Assembly (NCBI GenBank): GCA_017792405.1
Contig: CP051231.1
Coordinates: 3,232,062 to 3,296,061, forward strand
DNA from: Oceanicola sp.
GTDB lineage: Bacteria > Pseudomonadota > Alphaproteobacteria > Rhodobacterales > Rhodobacteraceae
Direction: 5' to 3'
Length of the DNA: 64,000 bases
Shown: in pieces, positions 51,960 through 60,753 of the stretch
How positions within the stretch are numbered: the first letter of the stretch is position 1
Layout of the letters: every line of letters begins with the position of its first letter
Notes under the pieces: model-generated
The model's database searches: none
What the model was told of the DNA's origin: nothing
Seen by the model: only the letters and a program-made list of their open reading frames with translations
Translations under genes and position numbers: made by a program

Positions 51960-54900
51960 GTGCGTTTCACACGGCTCAGACTCAATGGCTTCAAGAGCTT
52001 CGTCGATCCGACCGATCTGGTCATCGCCGATGGCCTGACCGGCGTTGTCGGCCCGAACGGCTGCGGCAAGTCCAACCTGCTGGAGGCGCTGCGCTGGGTC
52101 ATGGGCGAGAACCGGCCCACCGCCATGCGTGGCGGCGGCATGGAAGATGTGATCTTCGCTGGGGCCGCCTCGCGCCCGGCCCGCAACTTCGCCGAGGTCT
52201 CGATCCACATCGACAATGCCGAGCGCCTCGCGCCCGCCGGGTTCAACGATGCCGACGTGCTCGAGGTCGTCCGCCGCATCACCCGCGACGCCGGCTCGGC
52301 CTACAAGGCCAACACCAAGGATGTGCGGGCGCGCGACATCCAGATGCTCTTTGCCGATGCTTCCACCGGTTCGCACAGCCCGGCGCTGGTGCGGCAGGGC
52401 CAGATCTCGGAGCTGATCAACGCCAAGCCCAAGAACCGTCGGCGCATTCTGGAAGAGGCGGCAGGCATTTCCGGCCTCTACCAGCGCCGCCACGAGGCCG
52501 AGCTCAAGCTGAACGGCGCCGAGCAAAACCTCGCCCGCGTCGATGACGTGATCGAGCAACTCGCAGCCCAGCTTTCGCAGCTTGCCCGGCAGGCCCGGCA
52601 GGCCGCCCGCTATCGCGAAATCGGCACCGAGTTGCGGAAGGTCGAAGGCCTGCTGCTCTACCGCCGCTGGAAAGAGGCCGATGAGGCTGTGGCCGCCGCA
52701 GGCCACGCCCACCGCGAAACCGTTGCCGCCGCTTCTGCCGCCGAACGCGCCGTGCTGGCTGCCGAAAAACGCCGCAGCGAGACCGATGCCGCCCTGCCCG
52801 CGCTCCGCGAGGAAGAGGCGATTGCCGCCGCCGTGCTGCAACGGCTCTCAGTCGAGCGCGGCGGGTTGCGTGAGGAAGCCACGCGAGCCGAGGCCGCCAT
52901 CGACACGCTGAAGAACCGGCTGGCCCAGCTTGCCCGCGACATGGAGCGCGAAGACGGGTTGAACCGTGATGCTGGAGAGACCGTCCAGCGCCTCGGCTGG
53001 GAGGAGACCGAGCTGCAAAAGGCCGGCGAGGGCCATGAGGAAAAGCTGGAGCAGGCCACCGAGGCCGCCCGCAAGGCCGCCTCCGTGCTCTCCGAGATCG
53101 AGGAGCAACTGGCTGAAAAGACAGAAGATGTCGCCCGCCTCGCCGCCCGCCACCAATCTGCCCAGCGGATGCAGGCCGATGCCCGTAGCGCCGCCGACCG
53201 GGGCGAGGCCGAGGCCGCCAAGGCCCGGGCGCAGGCCGAGGAGGCGCGGGGCCGCAAATCCGGCGCCGAGGAGGCGATGCGCGCGGCCCAGATGGCCAGC
53301 GAGATTGCCAGCGCCAAAGCCGAAGAGGCCGAGGCCGCGCTCGAGGCCGCCGATGCCGCCCGCGCCGATATCGCCGGGCGCGAGGCCGAGGCCCGCGCAG
53401 CCGCCTCCGCCGCCGAGGGCGAAACCAAGACCCTCTCCGCCGAGATGCACGCGCTGGCCCGGCTGGTCGACCGCGAGGGCACCGAGGGCGCACAGGTGCT
53501 CGACATGCTCTCGGTCGACAAGGGCTACGAAAAGGCCCTCGGCGCCGCGCTGGCCGACGATCTTCGCGCCCCCGCCGTCGAGGCCGACGCGCCCTCCGGC
53601 TGGGCCGCCCTGCCCGCCTATCCCGCGCCGCAGGGCCTGCCCGGCGGGCTGCATCCGCTGGCCGATTACATGCACGTGCCGGAGGTGCTCCAGCGCCGCA
53701 TGGCCGAGGTCGGGCTGGTGAACTCCCCCGAGGAGGGCGCCGCGCGGCAGGCCGAGCTGAAACCCGGCCAGCGGCTGGTGAGCCGTGAGGGCGACCTCTG
53801 GCGTTGGGATGGCTTCCGCGCAGGGGCCGAGGATGCCCCCTCCGCCGCCGCCCTCCGGCTGGAGCAACTGAACCGGCTGGAAGAGCTGAAGATCGACCTC
53901 AACGAGGCCGAGGCCCGCGCCGAGGGCGCCCGCTCCGCCCACCGCAGCCTGTCCGACGAACTGGCCCGCGTGACCGAGGCCGACCGCGCCGCCCGTCAGG
54001 CCCGCCGCGAGGCCGACACCGCGCTCGCCGATGCCTCCCGCGCCCTCAACCGCGCCGAGAGCGATGCCGCCATGGCCGCCACCCGCGCCGAAGCCGCCGA
54101 GATGGCGGTGAAGCGCCATGAGGATGAGGCCGCCGATGCCCGTGGCCGCCTTGCCGAGGCGGAGGCCGCGCTGGCGCAGCTTGGTGATCTGGAGGAGGCC
54201 CGCGGCAACGTCGAGGCCGCCAAGAGCCTCGTCGAGAATGCCCGGCAGGACATGCTCTCCCGCCGCGCCGTGCAGGATGAGATCCGCCGCATGGGCGAGG
54301 CCCGCGTGCGCCGCCTGCAGGAGATCGCCCGCGAAGTCGCCAGCTGGACCGAGCGCCTCACCAACGCAGAGACCCGCTCCACTGAGCTGAAGGAGCGCCA
54401 CGCCGCCACCGAGGCCGAGCTGGAACAGGCCGAGGCCGCGCCGGAAGAGATCGAGGCTCGTGAGGCCAAGCTTCTCGAAGCCCTCGAAGGAGCCGAAGAC
54501 CGCCGCAAAGCCGCCGCGGATGCGCTGGCGACGGGCGAGAGCGCTTGGCGCGAGGCCCAGGCTCAGGAACGCGAAGCCACGAAGATTGCAGGCGATTTGC
54601 GCGAAGGGCGCGCCGCCGCACAGGCCCGCATGGAGGCCGCGCAGGAAGCCCGGAAGCTCGCCGAGGAGCGCATCCACGAAGAGCTGGAATGCGCCCCGGC
54701 AAAACTGCTCGAAACCCTCGACACCGATCCCGAAAAAATGCCCGGCGTCGATGCGCTCGAAAATGACCTCTCCCGCCTCCGGCGCCAGCGCGACGCCCTT
54801 GGCGCGGTGAACCTCCGCGCAGAGGAAGATGCGAAAGAGGTCCAAACCGAACATGATGAGCTGGTGAAGGAAAAGGCCGATCTCGAAGAGGCCATTCGCG

Positions 54901-55418
54901 CTCTGCGCAACGGCATCGCCGGCCTCAATAAGGAGGGCCGCGAGCGCCTTCTGACCGCCTTCGAACAGGTGAACTCGAACTTCACCCTGCTCTTCAAGCA
55001 CCTCTTCGGCGGCGGCGAGGCCTCGCTCGAACTGGTCGAATCCGACGACCCGCTGGAAGCCGGCCTTGAGATCATGTGCATGCCGCCGGGCAAGAAACTG
55101 AGCACCCTGAGCCTGCTGTCAGGCGGCGAGCAGACCCTGACCGCGTTGGCGCTCATCTTCGCCGTCTTCCTCGCCAATCCCGCCCCGATCTGCGTGCTCG
55201 ACGAGGTGGATGCCCCGCTTGATGATGCCAACGTGACGCGGTTCTGCGACCTGCTCGACGAGATGACGCGGCGGACAGATACCCGCTTCCTCATCATCAC
55301 CCACCACGCGGTGACGATGAGCCGGATGGATCGTCTCTTCGGCGTCACCATGCAGGAGCAGGGCGTGAGCCAGCTCGTTTCGGTCGACCTCAAGAAGGCC
55401 GAAGCGCTCGTGGCGTAG
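51960..55418 (+). CDS. smc: Chromosome segregation ATPase Smc (condensin core)
   Basis: About 1152 aa. N-terminal ATPase half with FKSFVDPTDLVIADGLTGVVGPNGCGKSNLLEALRWVMGE (Walker A GPNGCGKSN), long coiled coils rich in Ala/Glu/Arg (about 170-500 and 660-1010), a central hinge (around 510-640, LDMLSVDKGYEKALGAALADDLRAPA), and C-terminal signature LSGGEQTLTALALIFAVF plus Walker B ICVLDEVDAPLDDANVTRFC. The frame opens at ATG 51930; GTG at 51960 gives (M)RFTRLRLNGFKSF, the usual Smc start, and is preferred. Organises chromosomal DNA with ScpA/ScpB. Confidence 0.95.
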   Translation: MRFTRLRLNGFKSFVDPTDLVIADGLTGVVGPNGCGKSNLLEALRWVMGENRPTAMRGGGMEDVIFAGAASRPARNFAEVSIHIDNAERLAPAGFNDADVLEVVRRITRDAGSAYKANTKDVRARDIQMLFADASTGSHSPALVRQGQISELINAKPKNRRRILEEAAGISGLYQRRHEAELKLNGAEQNLARVDDVIEQLAAQLSQLARQARQAARYREIGTELRKVEGLLLYRRWKEADEAVAAAGHAHRETVAAASAAERAVLAAEKRRSETDAALPALREEEAIAAAVLQRLSVERGGLREEATRAEAAIDTLKNRLAQLARDMEREDGLNRDAGETVQRLGWEETELQKAGEGHEEKLEQATEAARKAASVLSEIEEQLAEKTEDVARLAARHQSAQRMQADARSAADRGEAEAAKARAQAEEARGRKSGAEEAMRAAQMASEIASAKAEEAEAALEAADAARADIAGREAEARAAASAAEGETKTLSAEMHALARLVDREGTEGAQVLDMLSVDKGYEKALGAALADDLRAPAVEADAPSGWAALPAYPAPQGLPGGLHPLADYMHVPEVLQRRMAEVGLVNSPEEGAARQAELKPGQRLVSREGDLWRWDGFRAGAEDAPSAAALRLEQLNRLEELKIDLNEAEARAEGARSAHRSLSDELARVTEADRAARQARREADTALADASRALNRAESDAAMAATRAEAAEMAVKRHEDEAADARGRLAEAEAALAQLGDLEEARGNVEAAKSLVENARQDMLSRRAVQDEIRRMGEARVRRLQEIAREVASWTERLTNAETRSTELKERHAATEAELEQAEAAPEEIEAREAKLLEALEGAEDRRKAAADALATGESAWREAQAQEREATKIAGDLREGRAAAQARMEAAQEARKLAEERIHEELECAPAKLLETLDTDPEKMPGVDALENDLSRLRRQRDALGAVNLRAEEDAKEVQTEHDELVKEKADLEEAIRALRNGIAGLNKEGRERLLTAFEQVNSNFTLLFKHLFGGGEASLELVESDDPLEAGLEIMCMPPGKKLSTLSLLSGGEQTLTALALIFAVFLANPAPICVLDEVDAPLDDANVTRFCDLLDEMTRRTDTRFLIITHHAVTMSRMDRLFGVTMQEQGVSQLVSVDLKKAEALVA

Positions 55419-55436
55419 GGCGGGGCGCGTCCCGCC
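55415..55436 (+). repeat. GTAG-headed REP-like palindrome at the smc stop
   Basis: GTAG, whose TAG is the smc stop codon, then GGCGGG, a 6-nt loop and CCCGCC. Design matches the elements at 21557-21579 and 13059-13088. It lies between convergent smc and catalase genes and may also end transcription. Confidence 0.5.
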
Positions 55437-55450
55437 GCCACGCCTGAAGG

Positions 55451-56965
55451 TCACCCCTTGATGCTCTCGGCCGAGGCCATTCCCTCGGCCTTCGACTTGC
55501 CACCGATCTTGTCGCGTACGGCCTTCTCGATGCGCTCGCCAATGTCACCGTCAATGTTGCGCCAGTATTCGAACGCCCGCACCAACACCTTCTCGCTGAC
55601 CCCGTTGCTCAGGTGCCCAGCGACGTTGTTCACCAGCCGCTCCCGGCCGTCGTCGTCCATCACCTCGCGCACCAGCGTTCCGGCCTGGCTCCAGTCGTCG
55701 TCATCCTGGCGCAGCTTATAGGCCTCGCGCACCATCTCGCCGTCGCTGTGCCACAGCCCGGCTTCGTGCTCGTGAGGCTGCGCCTCCGGCCCGCCGTAGG
55801 TATTGGGCGCATAGACCGGGTCACTCACCGGTACCGTCCGCCCGGCACCATCCTTCGAGTAGCTGTGCACTGGCGATTGCGCCTTGTTCACTGGAATTTC
55901 CTTGTAGTTCACCCCAAGCCGCGCGCGGTGAGCATCGGCGTAGGAAAAGCCCCGCGCCAGCAGCATTTTGTCGGGCGAGAGGCCCACGCCCGGCACCATA
56001 TTGTTCGGCTCGAAAGCCGCCTGCTCGATCTGGGTATGAAAATCGGTCGGGTTCCGATCCAGCACCATCTTACCGACCTCGATCAGCGGGTAATCGGCAT
56101 GCGGCCAGACCTTGGTCAGGTCGAACGGGTTGATCCGGTAGGTCTTGGCATCGTCCCACGGCATCACCTGCCACTTCAGCGTCCAGCTCGGGTGGTTGCC
56201 CTCGCGGATCTGATTGAACAGGTCGGCCCGGTGATAGTCGCCATCCGTCCCCGCCAGCCGGTCGGCTTCCTCCTGCGTGAGGTGCGCATTGCCGTCACCT
56301 TGGTCGGTGTGAAAGTGGAATTTCACCCAAAACCGCGCGCCCTCGGCGTTCACCAGCGAGTAGGTGTGCGAGGAATAGCCGTTCATCTCGCGCCACGTCC
56401 GCGGAATGCCCCGGTCGCCCATCAGGTAGGCCACCTGATGCGCGCTCTCGGGCGACAGCGTCCAGAAATCCCACTGCATATCATGGTCGCGCAACCCGTT
56501 GTCCGCGCGGCGTTTCTGGCTGCGAATGAAGTGCTGAAACTTCATCGGATCGCGGATGAAAAAGATGGGCGTGTTGTTGCCCACCATGTCGAAGTTGCCT
56601 TCCTCAGTGTAGAACTTCACCGCAAAGCCGCGCGGGTCGCGCCATGTGTCAGGGCTGCCCTGCTCGCCCGCCACGGTGGAAAACCGGGTGAGGATGTCGG
56701 TCTTCGCGCCCGGCTGAAACACCTTCGCCTTGGTGTATTTCGAAACATCCGCCGTCACTTCAAAGTGGCCGAAGGCGCCCGAGCCCTTGGCATGCGGCTG
56801 CCGCTCCGGGATGCGCTCGCGGTTGAAGTTGGCCATCTGCTCCAGCAGGTAATGATCATTCAGCACGATCGGGCCATCGCGGCCAACGGTCAGCGAATGT
56901 TCATCGCTCTGCACCGGAATGCCGGCATCGGTGGTGGTGTGCGGGGTGGAGGGTTTCTTGGCCAT
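55451..56965 (-). CDS. Heme catalase (small-subunit clade)
   Basis: A 504-aa catalase that splits hydrogen peroxide. The catalytic His is in [21 protein letters not shown], the catalytic Asn in [15 protein letters not shown], and the heme-ligand Tyr in [19 protein letters not shown]. Length of about 500 aa with no extra C-terminal domain marks the small-subunit, NADPH-binding type (KatA-like). ATG at 56965 ([15 protein letters not shown]) is the family-like start; the frame reaches 57016. The GbsR/MarR regulator lies just upstream on the same strand, so the two may be co-regulated. Confidence 0.96.
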   Translation of the reverse strand: MAKKPSTPHTTTDAGIPVQSDEHSLTVGRDGPIVLNDHYLLEQMANFNRERIPERQPHAKGSGAFGHFEVTADVSKYTKAKVFQPGAKTDILTRFSTVAGEQGSPDTWRDPRGFAVKFYTEEGNFDMVGNNTPIFFIRDPMKFQHFIRSQKRRADNGLRDHDMQWDFWTLSPESAHQVAYLMGDRGIPRTWREMNGYSSHTYSLVNAEGARFWVKFHFHTDQGDGNAHLTQEEADRLAGTDGDYHRADLFNQIREGNHPSWTLKWQVMPWDDAKTYRINPFDLTKVWPHADYPLIEVGKMVLDRNPTDFHTQIEQAAFEPNNMVPGVGLSPDKMLLARGFSYADAHRARLGVNYKEIPVNKAQSPVHSYSKDGAGRTVPVSDPVYAPNTYGGPEAQPHEHEAGLWHSDGEMVREAYKLRQDDDDWSQAGTLVREVMDDDGRERLVNNVAGHLSNGVSEKVLVRAFEYWRNIDGDIGERIEKAVRDKIGGKSKAEGMASAESIKG

Positions 56966-57069
56966 GTCGGGCTGCCTTTCGTTCAGGTGGCGTTGCCAAC
57001 AGAACGATCCAGCCAATCAGAGGTTCCGGCCCACGCCGGAATGGCATTGGCGCAGGCGGCGTCGGCCGC

Positions 57070-57522
57070 TCAGACCATCTCTTTCGCCAGCTCGCCGATC
57101 TTCTTGGCGACGGACTCCAGCGTTTCTGAATAGGCCCGCACACGCTCACGAATTTCCGGCTCGCACTCGGGCACGCCGTCCAGCGTGGCATAAAGCTCTT
57201 CGCTGCGCCGATGAAACTTGAGGCTCAGGTCCTCCACCATCGTCTCGTAGGATTTTTCGGCGAGCTGAAAGTAATCCTGCCGATCGCCCGGCTTCGTCAC
57301 CCGGCGGATCATCCGGCGGTCGATCAGCGCGCGAGTCGCGGTGCTGATGCTGCCCCGGCTCACCTGAAGCTCCGTCGCAAGGTCGCAGAACGCAACCGGA
57401 GACCCTTCCCAAACCAGCGCGCCCATCACCCGCCCTGCGGTGCGCGGCAGGCCGTCGGATTGCATCAGCAGCCCGATCTTCTCGATGAACTCGTCACGGA
57501 TTTCTTCGATGGATTTGGTCAT
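57070..57522 (-). CDS. GbsR/MarR-family transcriptional regulator
   Basis: A 150-aa winged-helix regulator: GRVMGALVWEGSPVAFCDLATELQVSRGSISTATRALIDRRMIRRVTKPGDRQDYFQLAE is the DNA-binding part, followed by a helical dimerisation tail. The GbsR branch is known for osmolyte or stress control. Eight extra N-terminal residues are possible (57546), but MTKSIEE at 57522 is the likely start. It precedes the catalase gene by 104 bp on the same strand and is divergent from a small secreted-protein gene. Confidence 0.88.
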   Translation of the reverse strand: MTKSIEEIRDEFIEKIGLLMQSDGLPRTAGRVMGALVWEGSPVAFCDLATELQVSRGSISTATRALIDRRMIRRVTKPGDRQDYFQLAEKSYETMVEDLSLKFHRRSEELYATLDGVPECEPEIRERVRAYSETLESVAKKIGELAKEMV

Positions 57523-57833
57523 TCGGTCGCCTCTTGGGAGCTTCAATTCATATGCGTCTTGGTCACTGTTCTTCTGTCGTTCTCGTGAGTTCAGATAGTA
57601 CTAAACGCACTTAAAGTCTAGTGGTTCCCCCGTCCTGTGCGCCTGCGGAGGCCACCCGGGGCCATCCGACAAATTTTGAATCAAGCAAATTCAATGCATT
57701 AGCATGTTCAATCCGATTATTTTGTTCTTTTTGTTTGATTCATACTAAACAGACTATACATCGGGCTCATCACGATGCAAGACATCGCGCCAACAGCCCA
57801 CCAACGGGCAACACACGAAAGAGAGACAAGACA
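57523..57833. promoter_or_regulatory. 311-bp AT-richer divergent promoter region with a repeated TACTAAAC motif
   Basis: No gene is seen here. The region is clearly AT-richer than its surroundings, most of all at 57668-57760. TACTAAAC-NN-ACT occurs twice in the same orientation, at 57599-57611 and 57743-57755. A plausible sigma-70-type promoter for the secreted-protein gene is TTGTTT (57731-57736), 18-bp spacer, TATACA (57755-57760); the second repeat overlaps its spacer and the start of its -10 element, a good position for repression. Confidence 0.5.
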
Positions 57834-58175
57834 ATGAAAACCCCCATCCTCGCAGCCGCCATCCTCGCCGTCGCCGCTCCCGCCTTCGCAAGCGATGCCA
57901 GCCTCGCCCGCTCCCTCGGCGTTCAGCCCGGTGCCTACACTCAAGAGCAGCTGGCCACGCTTAAAGCCCACGAGGGCGACTCCGCCGGTGAATCCCGCGT
58001 CTACTTCGGTGGCGATGCCGCCAACGGCGTGGTCAATGACGTGGCCGCCGCCAAGTTCCGCGAGTTGAACGCCGAGCAGAACAACGGCGTGTCCGCCACC
58101 TCGCAGGCCGTGACCGCCCGCGGCATCATCAACCCGGTTGCCGAAGCCAAGTTCCAGGAACTGCGCGCCGAGTAA
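57834..58175 (+). CDS. Small secreted protein with an internal repeat, unknown function
   Basis: A 113-aa protein with signal peptide MKTPILAAAILAVAAPAFA and a 94-aa mature part with no Cys. A motif is duplicated: VVNDVAAAKFRELNAE (residues about 65-80) and IINPVAEAKFQELRAE (about 98-113, the C-terminus). ATG at 57834 follows a GAGAG stretch; the frame opens at 57621 in non-coding-like sequence. Similar small periplasmic proteins occur in Rhodobacterales, but I know of no function. Ends at a strong bidirectional terminator. Confidence 0.85.
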   Translation: MKTPILAAAILAVAAPAFASDASLARSLGVQPGAYTQEQLATLKAHEGDSAGESRVYFGGDAANGVVNDVAAAKFRELNAEQNNGVSATSQAVTARGIINPVAEAKFQELRAE

Positions 58176-58197
58176 TCCGCGTCAATCAACGCACCAA

Positions 58198-58222
58198 AAA
58201 GGGGGCCGTCATGGCCCCCTTT
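58198..58222. terminator. Strong bidirectional terminator
   Basis: AAAGGGGGCC, a 5-nt loop, GGCCCCCTTT: a 10-bp perfect stem flanked by A and T runs on both strands, between the small secreted-protein gene and the convergent fliI gene. Confidence 0.88.
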
Positions 58223-58233
58223 CTATGTCTTCC

Positions 58234-59553
58234 CTATGCCTTCCCCGGCCCCAGCACCGACCGCAGCCGCCGGAATGCCTCCTCCGGGCCAGCGCTGGCA
58301 TCCGCCAGAAATCCGTCGAGCTGCCCGTAGACCCGGATCGCCGCGTCAATCTCCGGGTCCGAGCCAGAGGTATAGAGCCCCGACTGAATCATCAGCTCCG
58401 CCCGGTCATAGGCCCCCAGCCGTCGCCGTGCCTTGGCGATCAGCGCATTCTCCTCCGGGCTGGCCGCCTCGGGGAGTGACCGCGAGGTGGAGCGCAGCAG
58501 GTCCACCGCCGGGAAGCGCCCGCGCTCCGCGATCTCCCGTGCCAGGACCACATGGCCATCGAGCACGCCGCGCAGGATATCGGCCACCGGCTCCTCCATG
58601 TCTGACCCGGCGACCAGCACCGAGAAGATCGCGGTGATATCCCCCACGCCGTCCACCCCCGGCCCCGCCCGCTCGGCCAACGCCATGATCATATGGGCGG
58701 TCGAGGGCGGATAGCCGCGCAAGCTCGCAGGCTCGCCCGCCGCCAGCGCCACCTCCCGGTGCGCCTCGGCGAAGCGCGTGACCGAGTCGGCCAGAAAAAG
58801 CACATGGTGCCCCTCGTCCCGCAGGTGCTCCGCCACCGCCATCGCCGTCCAGAGGCACCGGCGCCGGGCAATGGCCGACTGGTCCGATGTCGCCGCCACA
58901 ATCACCGAGCGCGCCATACCCTCCGGCCCCAGCACATCTTCTATAAAGTGCCGCAGCTCCCGCCCCCGCTCGCCGACCAGCGCAATCACCGCCCTGTCGG
59001 CCTGAAGCCCCCGGCCCAGTGCGCCCAGCAGCGAGGATTTGCCCACGCCCGACCCGGCGAAAAGGCCAAGCCGTTGGCCCCGCACAATCGGCAGTAGCGT
59101 ATCGAACACCGCCAGCCCGGTGCCCAGCCGCTGGCCAAGCCGTTTGCGTTGAGTCGCAGGCGGCGCATGGGGCCGCAGCGGGCGCAACTTCGGCCCCCGC
59201 GCCAGCGTCCGCCCGTCGAGCGGCTGGCCGTAAGGGTCAATCACCCGCCCCTGCCAAGACAGATCTGGGAACAGCCCGTCCCCACCCTGAAGCGTCACCT
59301 TGTCGCCCAGCCGGATGCCATCAGCTGGCCCGTCCGGCAGCGCCATCGCGCGCTCCCGGTTGATGTGCACGATCTCGCCCCGCAGCCGCCCGCCCTGCGT
59401 CCCGAGCCAGACCTGATCGCCCAGCGCGGCGATCTCCGACAGGCCCGTGAGTTCCACCGCGCCGCGCCCCACGGCGCTGATCCGCCCGACCGAGGCCGAA
59501 GGCCGGAGCGCCGCAATTTCGGCGGTGAGTTGGGCAATCGAGGTGTCGGCCAT
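58234..59553 (-). CDS. fliI: Flagellar export ATPase FliI
   Basis: A 439-aa ATPase related to F1 beta. Walker A GLFAGSGVGKSSLL (about residue 163), VGERGRELRHFIED, Walker B HVLFLADSVTRFAEAHREVALAAGEPASLRGYPPS, and the C-terminal helix domain (ENALIAKARRRLGAYDRAELMIQSGLYTSGSDPEID). It energises unloading of export cargo at the FlhA/FlhB gate. MADTS at 59553 is the likely start; MENPMADTS at 59565 also possible. Transcribed away from flgB, and separated from its partner FliH gene by about 19 kb. Confidence 0.95.
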   Translation of the reverse strand: MADTSIAQLTAEIAALRPSASVGRISAVGRGAVELTGLSEIAALGDQVWLGTQGGRLRGEIVHINRERAMALPDGPADGIRLGDKVTLQGGDGLFPDLSWQGRVIDPYGQPLDGRTLARGPKLRPLRPHAPPATQRKRLGQRLGTGLAVFDTLLPIVRGQRLGLFAGSGVGKSSLLGALGRGLQADRAVIALVGERGRELRHFIEDVLGPEGMARSVIVAATSDQSAIARRRCLWTAMAVAEHLRDEGHHVLFLADSVTRFAEAHREVALAAGEPASLRGYPPSTAHMIMALAERAGPGVDGVGDITAIFSVLVAGSDMEEPVADILRGVLDGHVVLAREIAERGRFPAVDLLRSTSRSLPEAASPEENALIAKARRRLGAYDRAELMIQSGLYTSGSDPEIDAAIRVYGQLDGFLADASAGPEEAFRRLRSVLGPGKA

Positions 59554-59615
59554 GGGATTCTCCACATTCCGCGCCGCGAGCCAGGCGCCTGAAACTGTTT
59601 CTAAAGGAATCAGGG

Positions 59616-59630
59616 TTAAGCCCAGGTTGA
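59616..59630 (+). promoter_or_regulatory. CtrA-like box upstream of flgB
   Basis: TTAA-GCCCAGG-TTGA, one mismatch to TTAA-N7-TTAA, 20 bp before the flgB start in the 97-bp divergent gap with fliI. Confidence 0.55.
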
Positions 59631-59650
59631 AGCCCGTGGGAGAAACCCCG

Positions 59651-60037
59651 ATGTTCGATCAGCTCGAGATCCTTTCAATGGCGCGTGGTCTTGCCACGCA
59701 CTCCGCCGCCCGCCAGTCCGTGGTGGCGCAAAACCTCGCCCAGGCCGATACCGCCGGCTACAAGGCGCGCGACCTCACCGGTTTTGGCGAGAGCTACCGT
59801 GCCTCAACCGGGCTGGCCCTGCGCAGCACCCGCGCGGGCCATATCGCCGACAGCACGCCACCACCCGCCCTGCGCCCGCATGTGGAGCGCGGCATCGATG
59901 GCGACCCCAATGGCAACACCGTCTCGATCGAGAGCCAAATGGTGAAATCGGCCGAGATCCGCACCCAGCACGAGATGGCGCTTTCGGTCTACCGCACCAC
60001 GCTCGGCATCCTCCGCACCACGCTCGGCCGCAGGTAA
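59651..60037 (+). CDS. flgB: Flagellar proximal rod protein FlgB
   Basis: A 128-aa rod protein. MARGLATHSAARQSVVAQNLAQADTAGYKARDL is the N-terminal rod motif; the C-terminal SIESQMVKSAEIRTQHEMALSVYRTTLGIL is the matching helix. The frame opens at 59447 inside fliI on the other strand; ATG at 59651 is the real start. First of eight closely packed genes up to flgH. Confidence 0.93.
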   Translation: MFDQLEILSMARGLATHSAARQSVVAQNLAQADTAGYKARDLTGFGESYRASTGLALRSTRAGHIADSTPPPALRPHVERGIDGDPNGNTVSIESQMVKSAEIRTQHEMALSVYRTTLGILRTTLGRR

Positions 60038-60046
60038 GGGGGCAAC

Positions 60047-60439
60047 ATGAGCGATCTTCTCTTCAGTTTCTCCGTCTCCGCCAGCGGTATGGCCGCGCAA
60101 AGCTCGCGCCTGCGCCACGTGTCGGAGAACATCGCCAACGCCGATACCCCCGGCTACCACCGCAAGCTCACCCCGTTCCGCGAGGTGATGCAGGGCGGCC
60201 GGATGACCGGCGAGGTCGAGGCCGCGCCGACCCAGCTCGATGACACCGAGCTGCCAGAGGTCTTCGACCCCTCGCACCCGATGGCCGATGAGGCGGGCTT
60301 CTACCGCGGCTCCAACGTCGATCTCGTGATCGAGATCGCCGATGCCCGCGAGGCCCAGCGCAGCTACGAGGCCAACCTCAAAATGTTTGATCAGGCCCGG
60401 CAGATGACCCGGAGCCTGTTGGAAATACTGCGAAAATAG
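60047..60439 (+). CDS. flgC: Flagellar proximal rod protein FlgC
   Basis: A 130-aa rod protein with FSVSASGMAAQSSRLRHVSENIANADTPGYHRKL at the N-terminus and a C-terminal helix EIADAREAQRSYEANLKMFDQARQMTRSLLEILRK. It lies 9 bp after flgB with the ribosome site AGGGGG upstream. Confidence 0.95.
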   Translation: MSDLLFSFSVSASGMAAQSSRLRHVSENIANADTPGYHRKLTPFREVMQGGRMTGEVEAAPTQLDDTELPEVFDPSHPMADEAGFYRGSNVDLVIEIADAREAQRSYEANLKMFDQARQMTRSLLEILRK

Positions 60440-60459
60440 CAGGTTAAAGGAGATCCAGA

Positions 60460-60750
60460 ATGGATATCAAACTGTCCCAGGTGGCTCGGCTCTACGAAGG
60501 AGCCAAGCCGGCCACCGCTCCGAAAGAGAGCACTCAGTCGGGCGGCGAAGGCTTCGCCCGCGTGGCCCAGGACTTTGCCTCCATGCTCTCGAATGCGGAG
60601 CAGGTGGCGCAGGATGCGATGGTCGGCAAAGCCGATCCTCACGCCCTCGTTCAGGCATTGGCCGAAACCGAGCTGGCGGTCGAAACCGCCGTCACGGTGC
60701 GCGACAAGGTCGTGGAGGCCTATCAGGAAATCCTGCGGATGCCAGTGTGA
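60460..60750 (+). CDS. fliE: Flagellar MS-ring/rod junction protein FliE
   Basis: A 96-aa protein. The C-terminal FliE motif is clear: FASMLSNAEQVAQDAMVGKADPHALVQALAETELAVETAVTVRDKVVEAYQEILRMPV. It joins the MS-ring to the rod and is exported first. Spacing of 20 bp from flgC and 3 bp to fliQ. Confidence 0.95.
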   Translation: MDIKLSQVARLYEGAKPATAPKESTQSGGEGFARVAQDFASMLSNAEQVAQDAMVGKADPHALVQALAETELAVETAVTVRDKVVEAYQEILRMPV

Positions 60751-60753
60751 TCA

